NCBI GenBank assembly: GCA_022825925.1
Contig: JAJDVW010000130.1
Coordinates: 1-36,943 of the forward strand
Length of the DNA stretch: 36,943 nt
Direction: 5' to 3'
From: Pseudomonadales bacterium
GTDB taxonomy: Bacteria > Pseudomonadota > Gammaproteobacteria > Pseudomonadales > Azotimanducaceae
Part shown: positions 15,865-23,599 of the stretch, in pieces
Layout of the letters: each line of letters starts with the position of its first letter
How positions within the stretch are numbered: the first letter of the stretch is position 1
Position numbers and translations under genes: made by a program
The notes under the pieces: generated by a model
Databases searched by the model: none
What the model saw: only the letters and a program-made list of their open reading frames with translations
Told to the model about the DNA's origin: nothing

Positions 15865-16165
15865 GGCTTCTTGACGCGAGCCTGCGGACCCAGGTCGCGA
15901 TCCTGTCGCGTGTCTGATCCACGATCGCACGTCGGTCCACGATGTACACCAGGCGGCGCGGTAGCGGCGCACCCTCCAGAAGGGCAAGCAGGTAAAGGAG
16001 TGCAACGCTTGTCTTGCCCGTGCCGGTCGGCAGGTACAGCGGCTCCTCGCGGACGAGGCCCCGGCAGAATTCCCTATAGATCCGGACCTGCCATGGGAAT
16101 GGGTGAGGGTGGTCGAACCATGGAATCTGACTCGACCCACCGCTTCCGTCCCTGGAACCAAGCAT
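15865..16165 (-). pseudogene. cas3: Truncated Cas3 helicase (type I-G/I-U-like) joined to the CRISPR array
   Basis: About 100 codons of a Cas3-type helicase remain. PHPFPWQVRIYREFCRGL is the Q-motif region, LYLPTGTGKTSVALLYLLAL is Walker A, and PRRLVYIVDRRAIVDQTRDRI is motif Ia. A helicase domain starting right at the N-terminus, with no HD domain ahead of it, fits type I-G (former I-U) Cas3, which carries HD at its C-terminus. A full protein would be roughly 700-900 residues. The reading frame runs straight into the first CRISPR repeat at 15864, so everything after motif Ia was lost by deletion. The ATG at 16165 has GGAG about 8 bases before it. Confidence 0.75.
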
Positions 16166-16269
16166 CGTGACGCTCCGCTCCCGCGCCCGAGACCTCGATC
16201 AACCGTGCCCGACTGACCGCGCTTGAAGCAGCTTGATCGCCGACCTCCGAAGGGCGCGTGGGCCACTAC

Positions 16270-16548
16270 TCAGGCTACCTCCTCCTTCCTGAGCTGGGCT
16301 AGCTGGTGTCCCGCCTGAACGCGCATCCAGAACTCGGCCGTCGACCATCCCAGCCGCTCCAGAGCGAGCGCGACGCGCGGCGACATGCCGGTACGCCCGT
16401 TCAAGAGCCGCGACAGCGCTGCGGCGGAGATACCCAGATGCCCGGCACATTCCGCCACGGACCATCCCATCGCGTCGATGTTCTCGCGCAGCAGTTCGCC
16501 GGGGTGTCCCGGGGCGCACATGGACATCTCTTTCGTGCCGTTGGACAA
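16270..16548 (-). CDS. higA: HigA-family antitoxin (XRE HTH)
   Basis: This is a 92-residue HigA-type helix-turn-helix antitoxin. HPGELLRENIDAMGWSVAE is the family opening, the helix-turn-helix is CAGHLGISAAALSRLLNGRTGMS, and ALALERLGWSTAEFWMRVQAGH is the C-terminal family motif. An internal ATG at 16527 (MSMCAPGHPG) is a possible alternative start. It follows the HigB toxin by 5 bases, the usual toxin-first order of HigBA modules. It should neutralise HigB and repress the pair. Confidence 0.92.
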   Translation of the reverse strand: MSNGTKEMSMCAPGHPGELLRENIDAMGWSVAECAGHLGISAAALSRLLNGRTGMSPRVALALERLGWSTAEFWMRVQAGHQLAQLRKEEVA

Positions 16549-16553
16549 GCACG

Positions 16554-16820
16554 CTAATGATAGTCCAAAAGGTCGACGTCGACCGCCTCGCCGTCAGAGA
16601 ACCGGAACACGACCCGCCAGTTGGCCGATACCCGCACGCTCCACTTGTCGGACCCCTTCAAGCCGTGCAGCCGGAAGCCTGGTTGGTCCACGTCACCCAG
16701 ACTTCGCGCGTGTTCAAGGACTGTCAAGATGCGCGTGACGCGAGTCACATGGTTGCGAGAGACACCGCGCTCGTCACCCTTCTCGTACAGCCTGCGCAAT
16801 CCTCGGTGTCTGAACTTCAT
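16554..16820 (-). CDS. higB: HigB-family toxin (RelE/ParE superfamily)
   Basis: The product is an 88-residue HigB/'killer' type mRNA interferase-like toxin. Family landmarks are MKFRHRGLRRLYEKGD, then RILTVLEHARSLGDVDQPGFRLHGLKG, and the closing strands WSVRVSANWRVVFRFSDGEAVDVDLLDYH. This matches the usual HigB length of about 92. I chose the ATG at 16820 because family similarity and a GGAG site start there. It forms an intact module with the HigA gene 5 bases downstream and lies upstream of the cas3/CRISPR relic. Confidence 0.93.
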   Translation of the reverse strand: MKFRHRGLRRLYEKGDERGVSRNHVTRVTRILTVLEHARSLGDVDQPGFRLHGLKGSDKWSVRVSANWRVVFRFSDGEAVDVDLLDYH

Positions 16821-16880
16821 CGACGCTCCGCTGGTCCGTCGCCGGGAGTCCTCCAAGGCGGACGCCGCCTCAGGTCTCCG

Positions 16881-17353
16881 TCAGTTCCCTACCACCTGAA
16901 GCGGCGTCTTCCGCCGGACCCGCGCCCGGTCCGAAGCCCGCTTCCTCTGCCGTTCGGCGACCATCTCCTCAGCGAAGGGTGTGCACTCCTCGATCAGCCC
17001 CTTGAACGTGTACCGATTGCTCTTCTGTCCGCCCTGCGAGTAGAACTGAGGGTGCCGCTCCAGCAACCAGCGTCCACCAGCCTCGTGATGTGCTTCTGGA
17101 TGGTCCGGACATGTACCCCGATCGCCTCCGCCAGTCTCTCCACGCCAGGGTACGGAGCCGACTCAGGCTGCCACCAGTACTTCGCGATCTGCAGAATGAT
17201 GTTGACGTCCATCGGGTCGAGGCCCAATACCGCCTGTTTGTCGAGCACGACGTTGGGGAGCGCCGTCCAGCCTGCATCGGCCAGGGGTTTCGTCCACCGC
17301 TCCTCTATCGCTTTGACCTGCGGCACCTCGGGTTTCTTCCTCGGCGTTGCCAT
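16881..17353 (-). pseudogene. Frameshifted winged helix-turn-helix protein
   Basis: Two frames join into one protein of about 157 residues. The first covers MATPRKKPEVPQVKAIEERW, then ALPNVVLDKQAVLGLDPMDVNIILQIAKYWW, and a helix-turn-helix (GVERLAEAIGVHVRTIQKHITRLVDAG). The second continues LLERHPQFYSQGGQKSNRYTFKGLIEECTPFAEEM. Adding one base near 17070 restores GLLERHP, so a single-base deletion is the likely cause. The DNA-binding half resembles replication or plasmid helix-turn-helix proteins. The start at 17353 has a strong AAGGAG site. The loss is either real or a sequencing error. Confidence 0.65.
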
Positions 17354-17906
17354 CGCCAGCTCCTTGGCCAGTCCGGAAGGACCGAGTATGTGACCGTCGG
17401 CTGACACGAACAACCGAGGTGGGGTGCCCGGGAAGGCACCCGCCCTCTGCGTCTCTTGGTATTCGGCAAAACGTTTTCTTCGCCAATGCGTCTATACGCG
17501 CTACGTCTGCTTCGGGTGACGTCCAAGGCACAGGCTCCCCGGCACTCCGATCACACCCACCCTGATCGTGACGCCGCTCCTCCCCGACGCATGAGGCACC
17601 CAGTTTCTCCAGTTTGGCGCTTAACTCACCCCCGAGCGGGCGCGAGCGTGGCACCACCGCGCGTCTGGCACCTCCGGCCATCAATGATGTCTCATCGTTC
17701 CCTCGCTGTGAGGGGACCGGGCGCGTTGAGACCGGTCTGCCCCGGACAGGCCCACCCCTGCGCTTCGCCCGCATCACGGTCGCCCGTGCGTCAGCGACCA
17801 GTGCTGCGCGCTTCTCGCCGCCGGTCTCTGGAGAGGCTCCGGCAGTCTAGGCCGTCAGCCCCGCGCGCGGGCTTCGTACTGACAAGAGTCTGGAGCAGGG
17901 GCAAGC
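17354..17906. other. Gap without a supportable gene
   Basis: Several frames stay open through this 550-base stretch because of the high GC content, but none shows a recognisable domain, signal peptide or ribosome site. A 10-bp palindrome AAAACGTTTT lies near 17468. The stretch may contain the promoter of the helix-turn-helix gene to its left and the debris of older genes. Confidence 0.5.
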
Positions 17907-18165
17907 CTACCGAACGCGTAGCAACGCATGGCCGGAGGCCCATTGCGCCACTGGGCGCGTGCCGATAGCCTCGCGGAGTCCATCGAGGAGGCCGTCCAGG
18001 TGCGTGGCCGTCCAGGTGCGCCATGCGTTCGCGCAGCTCGAGGAAATCGTTGTGCACCTCCGCGATGTCCTGGCGCAGCGAGCGCTGGCCGCCAAGCACC
18101 AAGCCGCCGATCGCGACGCCGACGGCGAGGGTGGCAATGAGTTCGGCAGACATGGAGCCGAGCAT
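17907..18165 (-). pseudogene. Small membrane-anchored coiled-coil protein, frameshifted
   Basis: The start MLGSMSAELIATLAVGVAIGG (GGGGAG 5 bases before the ATG) gives one membrane segment, followed by a charged helix QRSLRQDIAEVHNDFLELRERMAHLDG. The frame is then lost: a 13-bp sequence GCCGTCCAGGTGC occurs at 17991-18003 and again at 18007-18019, a 16-bp tandem duplication. Removing one copy restores LDGLLDGLREAIGTRPVAQW in the other frame, a coherent coiled-coil ending. Similar small proteins with an N-terminal membrane helix and a coiled tail are common in related genomes; their function is unknown. Confidence 0.6.
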
Positions 18166-18258
18166 GTTACTCCCCGGCGCGGAGAGGGGCCTCGTCGTCG
18201 CCGCCCGGCCACGCTGCAGCCGGGCAATGGGTCGAGACGGGACGGCTTGGTGCTTCCT

Positions 18259-19029
18259 TCAATCCCTCGGCCGCGGCGCCGCCCCCACCCGGGCCATCCC
18301 CCCGTCCACCGCGACCACCTCACCGGTGACGTACCGGGACGCGTCGCTCGCGAAGAACAGCACCACGTCGGCGACATCGTCTCCGTAGCCCCAGCGCTTG
18401 AGCGCGATGCCGTCCTCCAGGCGCTCGATGAGCCCGGGAATGGTCTGGCGATCCTTCTCCCAGATCGCGGTGGCGATGAGCCCCGGACACAGCGAGTTGA
18501 CGCGGATGCCGTTCGGACCCCAGTCGGCCGCCAGGGCGCGGGTGATGGCGTCGACGGCTCCCTTCGTACCGGCGTAGGCCACGCGGCCGAGGGGACCGCG
18601 CAGGCTTGCGATTGACGAGATGTTGATCACGGATCCGCCGCCGCGCTCCGTCATCGACTCGGCCAGGCCGAGGGTGAGCATCAGCAGCGAACGCACGTTG
18701 ATCGAGAAGACGAGGTCGAAGTCCTCCTCCGTCAGTTGGTCGGGCGTGCGGCGCATGGGGATGCCGGCGTTGTTGACCAGGATGTCGACGCCGTCCACCG
18801 CGGCGAGGACACGCTCGGCGAGTTCCGTGCCCGCGCGGGGCGGCGCCAGGTCCGCCTCGAGGATGACCGGCGCGTTGGAGAGGTCGGCCGCGACCCGCTC
18901 GAGGTCGGAGACCGTCCGTCCGGTCAGGACGACCCGGGCGCCGGCCGTGTCGAGGGCGCGCGCGCTGGCTTCGCCGATGCCGCGGCTGGCGCCGGTGACG
19001 ACGGCGGTCTTGCCGCTGAGTTCGGTCAT
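18259..19029 (-). CDS. SDR-family NAD(P)-dependent oxidoreductase
   Basis: This is a 256-residue classical short-chain dehydrogenase. It has TGASRGIG (12-19) for the cofactor, NNAG near residue 86, S139 (INISSIAS), Y152 and K156 (YAGTK), and the end VDGGMARVG. NGIRVNSLCPGLI is the family PG segment. The R-G pair in TGRT after the second strand suggests NADP preference, which is weak evidence. The start codon lies 2 bases after the stop of the MBL-fold gene, so the two are co-translated. The SDR may act on the alcohol released by the upstream hydrolase; this is inference. Confidence 0.92.
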   Translation of the reverse strand: MTELSGKTAVVTGASRGIGEASARALDTAGARVVLTGRTVSDLERVAADLSNAPVILEADLAPPRAGTELAERVLAAVDGVDILVNNAGIPMRRTPDQLTEEDFDLVFSINVRSLLMLTLGLAESMTERGGGSVINISSIASLRGPLGRVAYAGTKGAVDAITRALAADWGPNGIRVNSLCPGLIATAIWEKDRQTIPGLIERLEDGIALKRWGYGDDVADVVLFFASDASRYVTGEVVAVDGGMARVGAAPRPRD

Positions 19030-19031
19030 GG

Positions 19032-20330
19032 TCAGGCTCCCTCTTCCGTGGCCGCGGCCTTGGACCTGTTCGCGGCGTCCCCGAAGATGGCCTTGGCCAT
19101 GAGGGAAGTCTCGGTCCCGCGCCGCCGCTGGTACACCTCGGCGCGCAGCTTGTGCACCGCCGTATTGTCCGGCTCCGCCAGCGCCGCCATCTCGACGAGG
19201 TGGCACGCCAGCCGCAGGTCGTCGTCGGCCAGCGCCTGGCCGCGTTCCGCGAGCCGGGCGGCGCCGCCGGCCAGGTCCGCGATCTCCCGCGCGACGGCTC
19301 CGTCCGGCGCGGGCTTCAGGTTCGCCGGGTTGCCGTCGTACCAGCCGCCGTACATGCGCCAGATGTTGCGGACCACGAACTCCGGCTCGTCGTACATGGG
19401 CCGCAGGTACGGCTTGTCGAGGATCGCCTGGTCGACCATCACCGTGTTGACGATGTCGTTCAGCCGCGCGCCGTCGTTCATCATGGCGAGGGTGTCGCCG
19501 ACGATCCCCTCGAGGGTCTCCGCCACCTCGGTGAGGACCCTGCGGATGCGTTCGGCCCCGCGGATGGGAAGGCCGTGGGCCGGGAGGAACAGCTCGGCGT
19601 CCCGGGCCGCCATGGTACGGAGCACCGCCGCCCACTCCCGCGGGAAGCGCTGCACCTTCTGGGGGTTGCCGGCGTTGGGGAAGTTCCAGATGAAGAAGTC
19701 CCCGGCGCAGATCGCGCGGTGTTTCGGAATCCACGCCCAGGTGTGGTCGTCGGTCTCGCCCTTGCCGTGGATGAGGTGGATGTCGAGGCCGCCGATGTCG
19801 AGGTCGAGCGTGTCGCGATAGACGAGATCCGGCCTCGGCGTGCCGTCCGGAAGGAAGCTGCCGGTGCTCGCCATGTCGTATCCGTGCCGGCGGAACTGCC
19901 CGAACTGCCGCTCGTTGATGACGCGGTTGTAGCCGTCGGTCATGGTGTAGCGGTCGAAGCGGTGCGGCACGTTCTCGTGGCCCACGACGCGCGGGCGCGG
20001 GTGCCGTCGGTCCTCGGCATCGGCGACGAACGCGCCGCAGCCGCCGACGTGGTCCATGTGCCCGTGGGTGTAGACGATGCTGTGGAAGCGGTCGCCGCGC
20101 CACCCGCGCACCGCTTCGACAACGCGGCCGCCGCCGGCGGGGTTGCTGGTGTCGAAGGCGACGAGGCCGTCGTCCGTCTCGAACAGGACGCAGTGCGAGA
20201 AGGCCTCGACCACGGCGATCCCGTCGTCGATGTGCGAAAGCTGGTGGTTGATGCGGTTGATCGGGCCGATGTCCTCCATGCCCTTGCCCTCGTCGATGAC
20301 GGCGTTGGAGAGTGCGAAGAGGTCGGCCAT
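19032..20330 (-). CDS. MBL-fold metallo-hydrolase, alkyl-sulfatase-like
   Basis: The product is 432 residues. The N-terminal half is a metallo-beta-lactamase fold with the zinc motif THGHMDH (88-94), further ligands in GKGETDDHTW and CAGDFFIWNFPN, and LFLPAHGLPI. The C-terminal half resembles the alkyl sulfatase dimerisation domain (MYGGWYDGNPANLKPAP is its hallmark). Known SdsA1-type sulfatases have a third, SCP2-like domain and run to about 650 residues. That domain is absent here, so the substrate may not be a long-chain sulfate. There is no signal peptide. It is divergent from the cytochrome/copper protein gene, with 88 bases between the starts. Confidence 0.88.
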   Translation of the reverse strand: MADLFALSNAVIDEGKGMEDIGPINRINHQLSHIDDGIAVVEAFSHCVLFETDDGLVAFDTSNPAGGGRVVEAVRGWRGDRFHSIVYTHGHMDHVGGCGAFVADAEDRRHPRPRVVGHENVPHRFDRYTMTDGYNRVINERQFGQFRRHGYDMASTGSFLPDGTPRPDLVYRDTLDLDIGGLDIHLIHGKGETDDHTWAWIPKHRAICAGDFFIWNFPNAGNPQKVQRFPREWAAVLRTMAARDAELFLPAHGLPIRGAERIRRVLTEVAETLEGIVGDTLAMMNDGARLNDIVNTVMVDQAILDKPYLRPMYDEPEFVVRNIWRMYGGWYDGNPANLKPAPDGAVAREIADLAGGAARLAERGQALADDDLRLACHLVEMAALAEPDNTAVHKLRAEVYQRRRGTETSLMAKAIFGDAANRSKAAATEEGA

Positions 20331-20386
20331 TGGCGGGCTCCGGTCGGCTGCGGCGAACGCGCCATTATGCACGGGCGCGTGTGTAT

Positions 20387-20394
20387 ACTCGCCC
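20387..20394 (+). promoter_or_regulatory. Possible -10 element for the cytochrome/copper gene
   Basis: GTATACTC contains a TATACT box about 26 bases before the ATG at 20419, inside the 88-bp divergent region. No convincing -35 box is seen at the right distance, so this is weak. Confidence 0.25.
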
Positions 20395-20418
20395 GCTCCT
20401 TCCCCGGAGACACCCGCC

Positions 20419-22134
20419 ATGCGACGCGCCGCGATCGTCCCGTTCCTGCTCGGTTTGCCGGCTTGGACGCTCGATGTCCAGCATCGGGTCGACAACTTCG
20501 AACTGCTCGACCACGCGGGGACCGCACACGAGCTCTACTACCTGTCGGACATGCCGGCGGTGGTGGTGATGGCGCATGGGAACGGGTGTCCGACCCAACC
20601 GGCGGCGATCGAGGCGTTCAACGCGGCGCGGGACGCGTACGAGGATCGGGGAGTCGCGTTTCTCATGCTGAACTCGTCGGACGCCCGTGCGGAGGTCGCG
20701 GCGCGGGCCGGGGATCTCGGCGTCGGGTCGCCGGTGCTGGTGGACGACACCGGGATCGTCGGCGCGTCGCTCGGACTCGATCGCGCGGGCGAAGCGCTGG
20801 TCGTGGACACGCGCGGCTGGCGCCTGGCCTGGCGCGGAACGCCCGCCGGCGTTGCCGCGGCCATCGACGCCGTGCTTGCCGGGACCGAAGCGCCGGCAGC
20901 GGAGACCGTCGCTGCAGTGGCCGGGTGCGAGATCGCCCATCCCGAAACGGCCCCCGTGTCCTACTCCGACACGATCGCCCCGCTCCTGGCGGACAACTGC
21001 GTCACCTGTCACCGCGAAGGCGGCATCGGCCCGTGGTCGATGACGGACTACAACATGATCCGCGGCTTCTCGCCGATGATCAGGGAAGTCATCCGTACGC
21101 GTCGCATGCCGCCCTGGCACGCGGACCCGGCATACGGACACTTCCAGAACGACCGCTCGCTCGAACCCGAGGAGATCCGGGCGCTCGTCGGCTGGATCGA
21201 GGCCGGCTCGCCGCGGGGCGACGGGCCGGACCCGCTGGCGGAACTCGACCGCGAGTGGCCGACCTGGGGACTCGGCGAACCGGATCTCGTCATCGACATT
21301 CCGCCGTACGACGTGCCGGCCTCCGGCGTGGTCGAATACCAGTTCCCGCGCGTCGTCAATCCGCTGGACCGGGACGTGTGGATACGCGCGACGGAGATCC
21401 TCCCGGGAGACCGGCAGGCGCTGCACCACGTGATCACGCGCTTCATCGTCCCGCGGCCGGAATCCGGCGAGGGCGGTTTCGGGCGCCGCGGCGGCGGGCT
21501 CGGCGGCTACGTGCCGGGCTCGGTCGTGCGCGAGTACCCCGAGGACACCGGCACCCTGTTGCCGGCGGGAGCGCGCATCGTCTTCCAGATGCACTACACG
21601 CCCTACGGCAAGGCGACCACGGACCGCTCGAAGCTCGGGCTCTACTTCCACGACGAGCCGCCGAAGCACCAGCTCGGCGGCACCGTGCTCATGAACACGA
21701 AGATCCGCATCCCGCCGCACGCCAGGGCCCACACGGAGTCCCAGTCGCAGGTGCTCGATCGCGACGTGCTCGTCTACAGCATGCTGCCGCACTCGCACTA
21801 CCGCGGGATTGCGTCGGACTTCGTGGCCCACTACCCGGACGGCACGAGCGAGGTGCTCCTGTCTGTGCCGAGCTACGACTTCAACTGGCAGACGAGCTAC
21901 ATCCTGCGGGACCCGAAGGTGCTGCCCGCCGGCACGCGCATCGTGCACACGACCACCTGGGACAACTCGGCCCAGAACCCGGCCAACCCGGACCCGAGCC
22001 GGGAGGTGCCCTGGGGCCGGCAGTCCTGGGACGAGATGCTGTTCGGCTCGATCTCGTTCCGGTACCTGGATGAGGACGAGACCGACGGCTCCGAGGGCTT
22101 CGCCCAGTTCCAGGGGTCGTCCGCGGGGGAGTAG
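20419..22134 (+). CDS. Thioredoxin-like / cytochrome c / copper type II monooxygenase-like fusion
   Basis: This 571-residue protein has three parts. Residues 20-165 look like a thioredoxin/redoxin fold (VVVMAHGNGCPTQ, GVAFLMLNSSDAR, VLVDDTGIVGASLGL). Residues 180-270 form a cytochrome c domain with CVTCH (194-198) and M230 (TRRMPPWHAD). Residues 290-560 resemble the copper type II ascorbate-dependent monooxygenase fold: HH at 336-337, H392 in FQMHYTPYG, and H458/H460 in LPHSHYRG. The heme needs a periplasmic location; the N-terminus (MRRAAIVPFLLGLPAW) is a weak, short signal. The redoxin half lacks a clear CxxC, so it may be structural. The substrate is unknown. Confidence 0.85.
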   Translation: MRRAAIVPFLLGLPAWTLDVQHRVDNFELLDHAGTAHELYYLSDMPAVVVMAHGNGCPTQPAAIEAFNAARDAYEDRGVAFLMLNSSDARAEVAARAGDLGVGSPVLVDDTGIVGASLGLDRAGEALVVDTRGWRLAWRGTPAGVAAAIDAVLAGTEAPAAETVAAVAGCEIAHPETAPVSYSDTIAPLLADNCVTCHREGGIGPWSMTDYNMIRGFSPMIREVIRTRRMPPWHADPAYGHFQNDRSLEPEEIRALVGWIEAGSPRGDGPDPLAELDREWPTWGLGEPDLVIDIPPYDVPASGVVEYQFPRVVNPLDRDVWIRATEILPGDRQALHHVITRFIVPRPESGEGGFGRRGGGLGGYVPGSVVREYPEDTGTLLPAGARIVFQMHYTPYGKATTDRSKLGLYFHDEPPKHQLGGTVLMNTKIRIPPHARAHTESQSQVLDRDVLVYSMLPHSHYRGIASDFVAHYPDGTSEVLLSVPSYDFNWQTSYILRDPKVLPAGTRIVHTTTWDNSAQNPANPDPSREVPWGRQSWDEMLFGSISFRYLDEDETDGSEGFAQFQGSSAGE

Positions 22135-22171
22135 GCTGGGCCGCGCGCTCGCCGGAACGGGAGCGGGGCGG

Positions 22172-23454
22172 ATGATCGTCGAACTGCGCTATGGGCGCCG
22201 CGGTCTGCCAGTACGGTTTGGGCCCGAGTGCGACGTGACCGTAGTGCGCAAGCCGCCGATGCCGCTGCTCGAGGACGCGGGCGCCGCCGTGCAAAGGGCG
22301 TTCGCCGACCCGGTGAACGCGGCGCCCCTCCGGCAACTCGCAACCGGATGCAGGACGGCCTGCATCCTGGTCTGCGACGTCACGCGACCCGTGCCGAACG
22401 GGCTCTTGCTGCGGCCGATGATCGAGGAGCTGCTCGCCGCCGGCGTCCCGCGCTCCGGCATCGTCGTGTTGGTGGCCACGGGACTGCACCGCCCGAACGA
22501 GGGGGATGAACTCGCGCGGGTCATCGGCGACGATTGGTGCTCGGCAACGTCCGCGTCGAGAACCACTTCGCCCGCGACGCCGGCGCGCACGTGGACCTCG
22601 GGGTCACGGCCAGGCGCGGCACCCCGGCGAAACTCGACCGGCGGCTCGTGGCAGCGGACCTGCGCATCGCGACGGGCCTCGTCGAACCGCACTTCATGGC
22701 GGGTTACTCCGGCGGCCGCAAGGTGGTGGTGCCCGGCGTCGCCCACGAGGACACGATCCGCACCCTCCACAACGCGCGTTTCATGGGTCACCCGGCGGCG
22801 GTGCAGGCCAACCTGGACGGGAATCCCCTGCACGAGGAGCAACTCGAGATCGTGCGGATGCTGGGCGAGGCGTACGCGCTCAACGTGGTCATCGACGAGG
22901 AGCGCCGGCTCTCGTTCGTCAACTTCGGGGAGATCGTCGCGAGCCACCTGGCCGCGGTGGAGTTCGCGCACCGGCATTGCACGGTCTCCCTGCCGCGGCG
23001 CTTCAGCACCGTCGTCACGTCGGCCGCCGGCTATCCGCTCGACCAGACCTACTACCAGACCGTCAAGGGGATGGTGACGCCCATGGGCATCCTCGAGGAC
23101 GATGGCACCCTCATCGTCGCGTCGGCCTGCGCGGACGGCTTCGGCTCCCGGGACTTCCGCGCCGCCCAAGAGCGGCTGACGCGGCACGGTCCCGACCGGT
23201 TCCTGCGGGACATCGGCCGCAAGACGCGGGCCGACATCGACGAGTGGCAGACGCAGATGCAGACGAAGCCGCAGGAGACGGCGACCGTCCAGCTCTTCAC
23301 GGAGGGGCTCGACGCGGCGGAGCGCGCGCTCACCGGTGTCGACGTCGTGGAGTCGGTGCACGAGGCGGTGGCCGCCAGCGTCGCGCGCAGCGGAGACCCG
23401 GCCGTGGCCGTCATCCCGGAGGGACCGTACGTGGTCCCGCTGTGCGCCGCCTGA
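22172..23454 (+). pseudogene. larA: LarA-type nickel-dependent racemase gene with a one-base frameshift
   Basis: Two frames together make a full LarA/DUF2088 protein of about 427 residues. The first half holds CILVCDVTRPVPN and VATGLHRPNEG (H106 corresponds to a LarA catalytic histidine). The second holds EPHFMAGYSGGRKVVVPGVAHEDTIR, with the histidine and the lysine that carries the nickel-pincer cofactor. The frames meet at DDW: the DNA reads TGGTGCTC where TGGGTGCTC would continue as WVLGN. One G is missing from a G-run near 22537. This may be a sequencing error or a real, recent inactivation. No larB, larC or larE gene for cofactor synthesis is in the window. Confidence 0.85.
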
Positions 23455-23458
23455 CGGG

Positions 23459-23599
23459 ATGCGGCGGATAGCCACGACACCGCTGCCGCTGGTGGTCCTC
23501 GAGCCCTCGGACTCCGAGACGCTCGGCGCCTACTACCGCGAGAACCTGGTCGACGGCTGCGACGCGATATCCAACCACTCTTTGAATGACTATCATTGA
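23459..23599 (+). CDS. Short unrecognised ORF, possibly a gene remnant
   Basis: A 46-codon frame starting 4 bases after the larA stop reads MRRIATTPLPLVVLEPSDSE, then TLGAYYRENLVDGCDAI, and ends HSLNDYH. The opening looks protein-like, with sensible hydrophobic spacing, but I do not recognise it. It overlaps the start of the next ATPase gene, suggesting the 5' end of a gene whose remainder was replaced when the ATPase gene arrived. Confidence 0.3.
   Translation: MRRIATTPLPLVVLEPSDSETLGAYYRENLVDGCDAISNHSLNDYH

Noticed and set aside
17163..17777. 204-codon minus-strand frame
   Set aside because: It overlaps the helix-turn-helix gene in another frame and has no motif, ribosome site or sensible composition.
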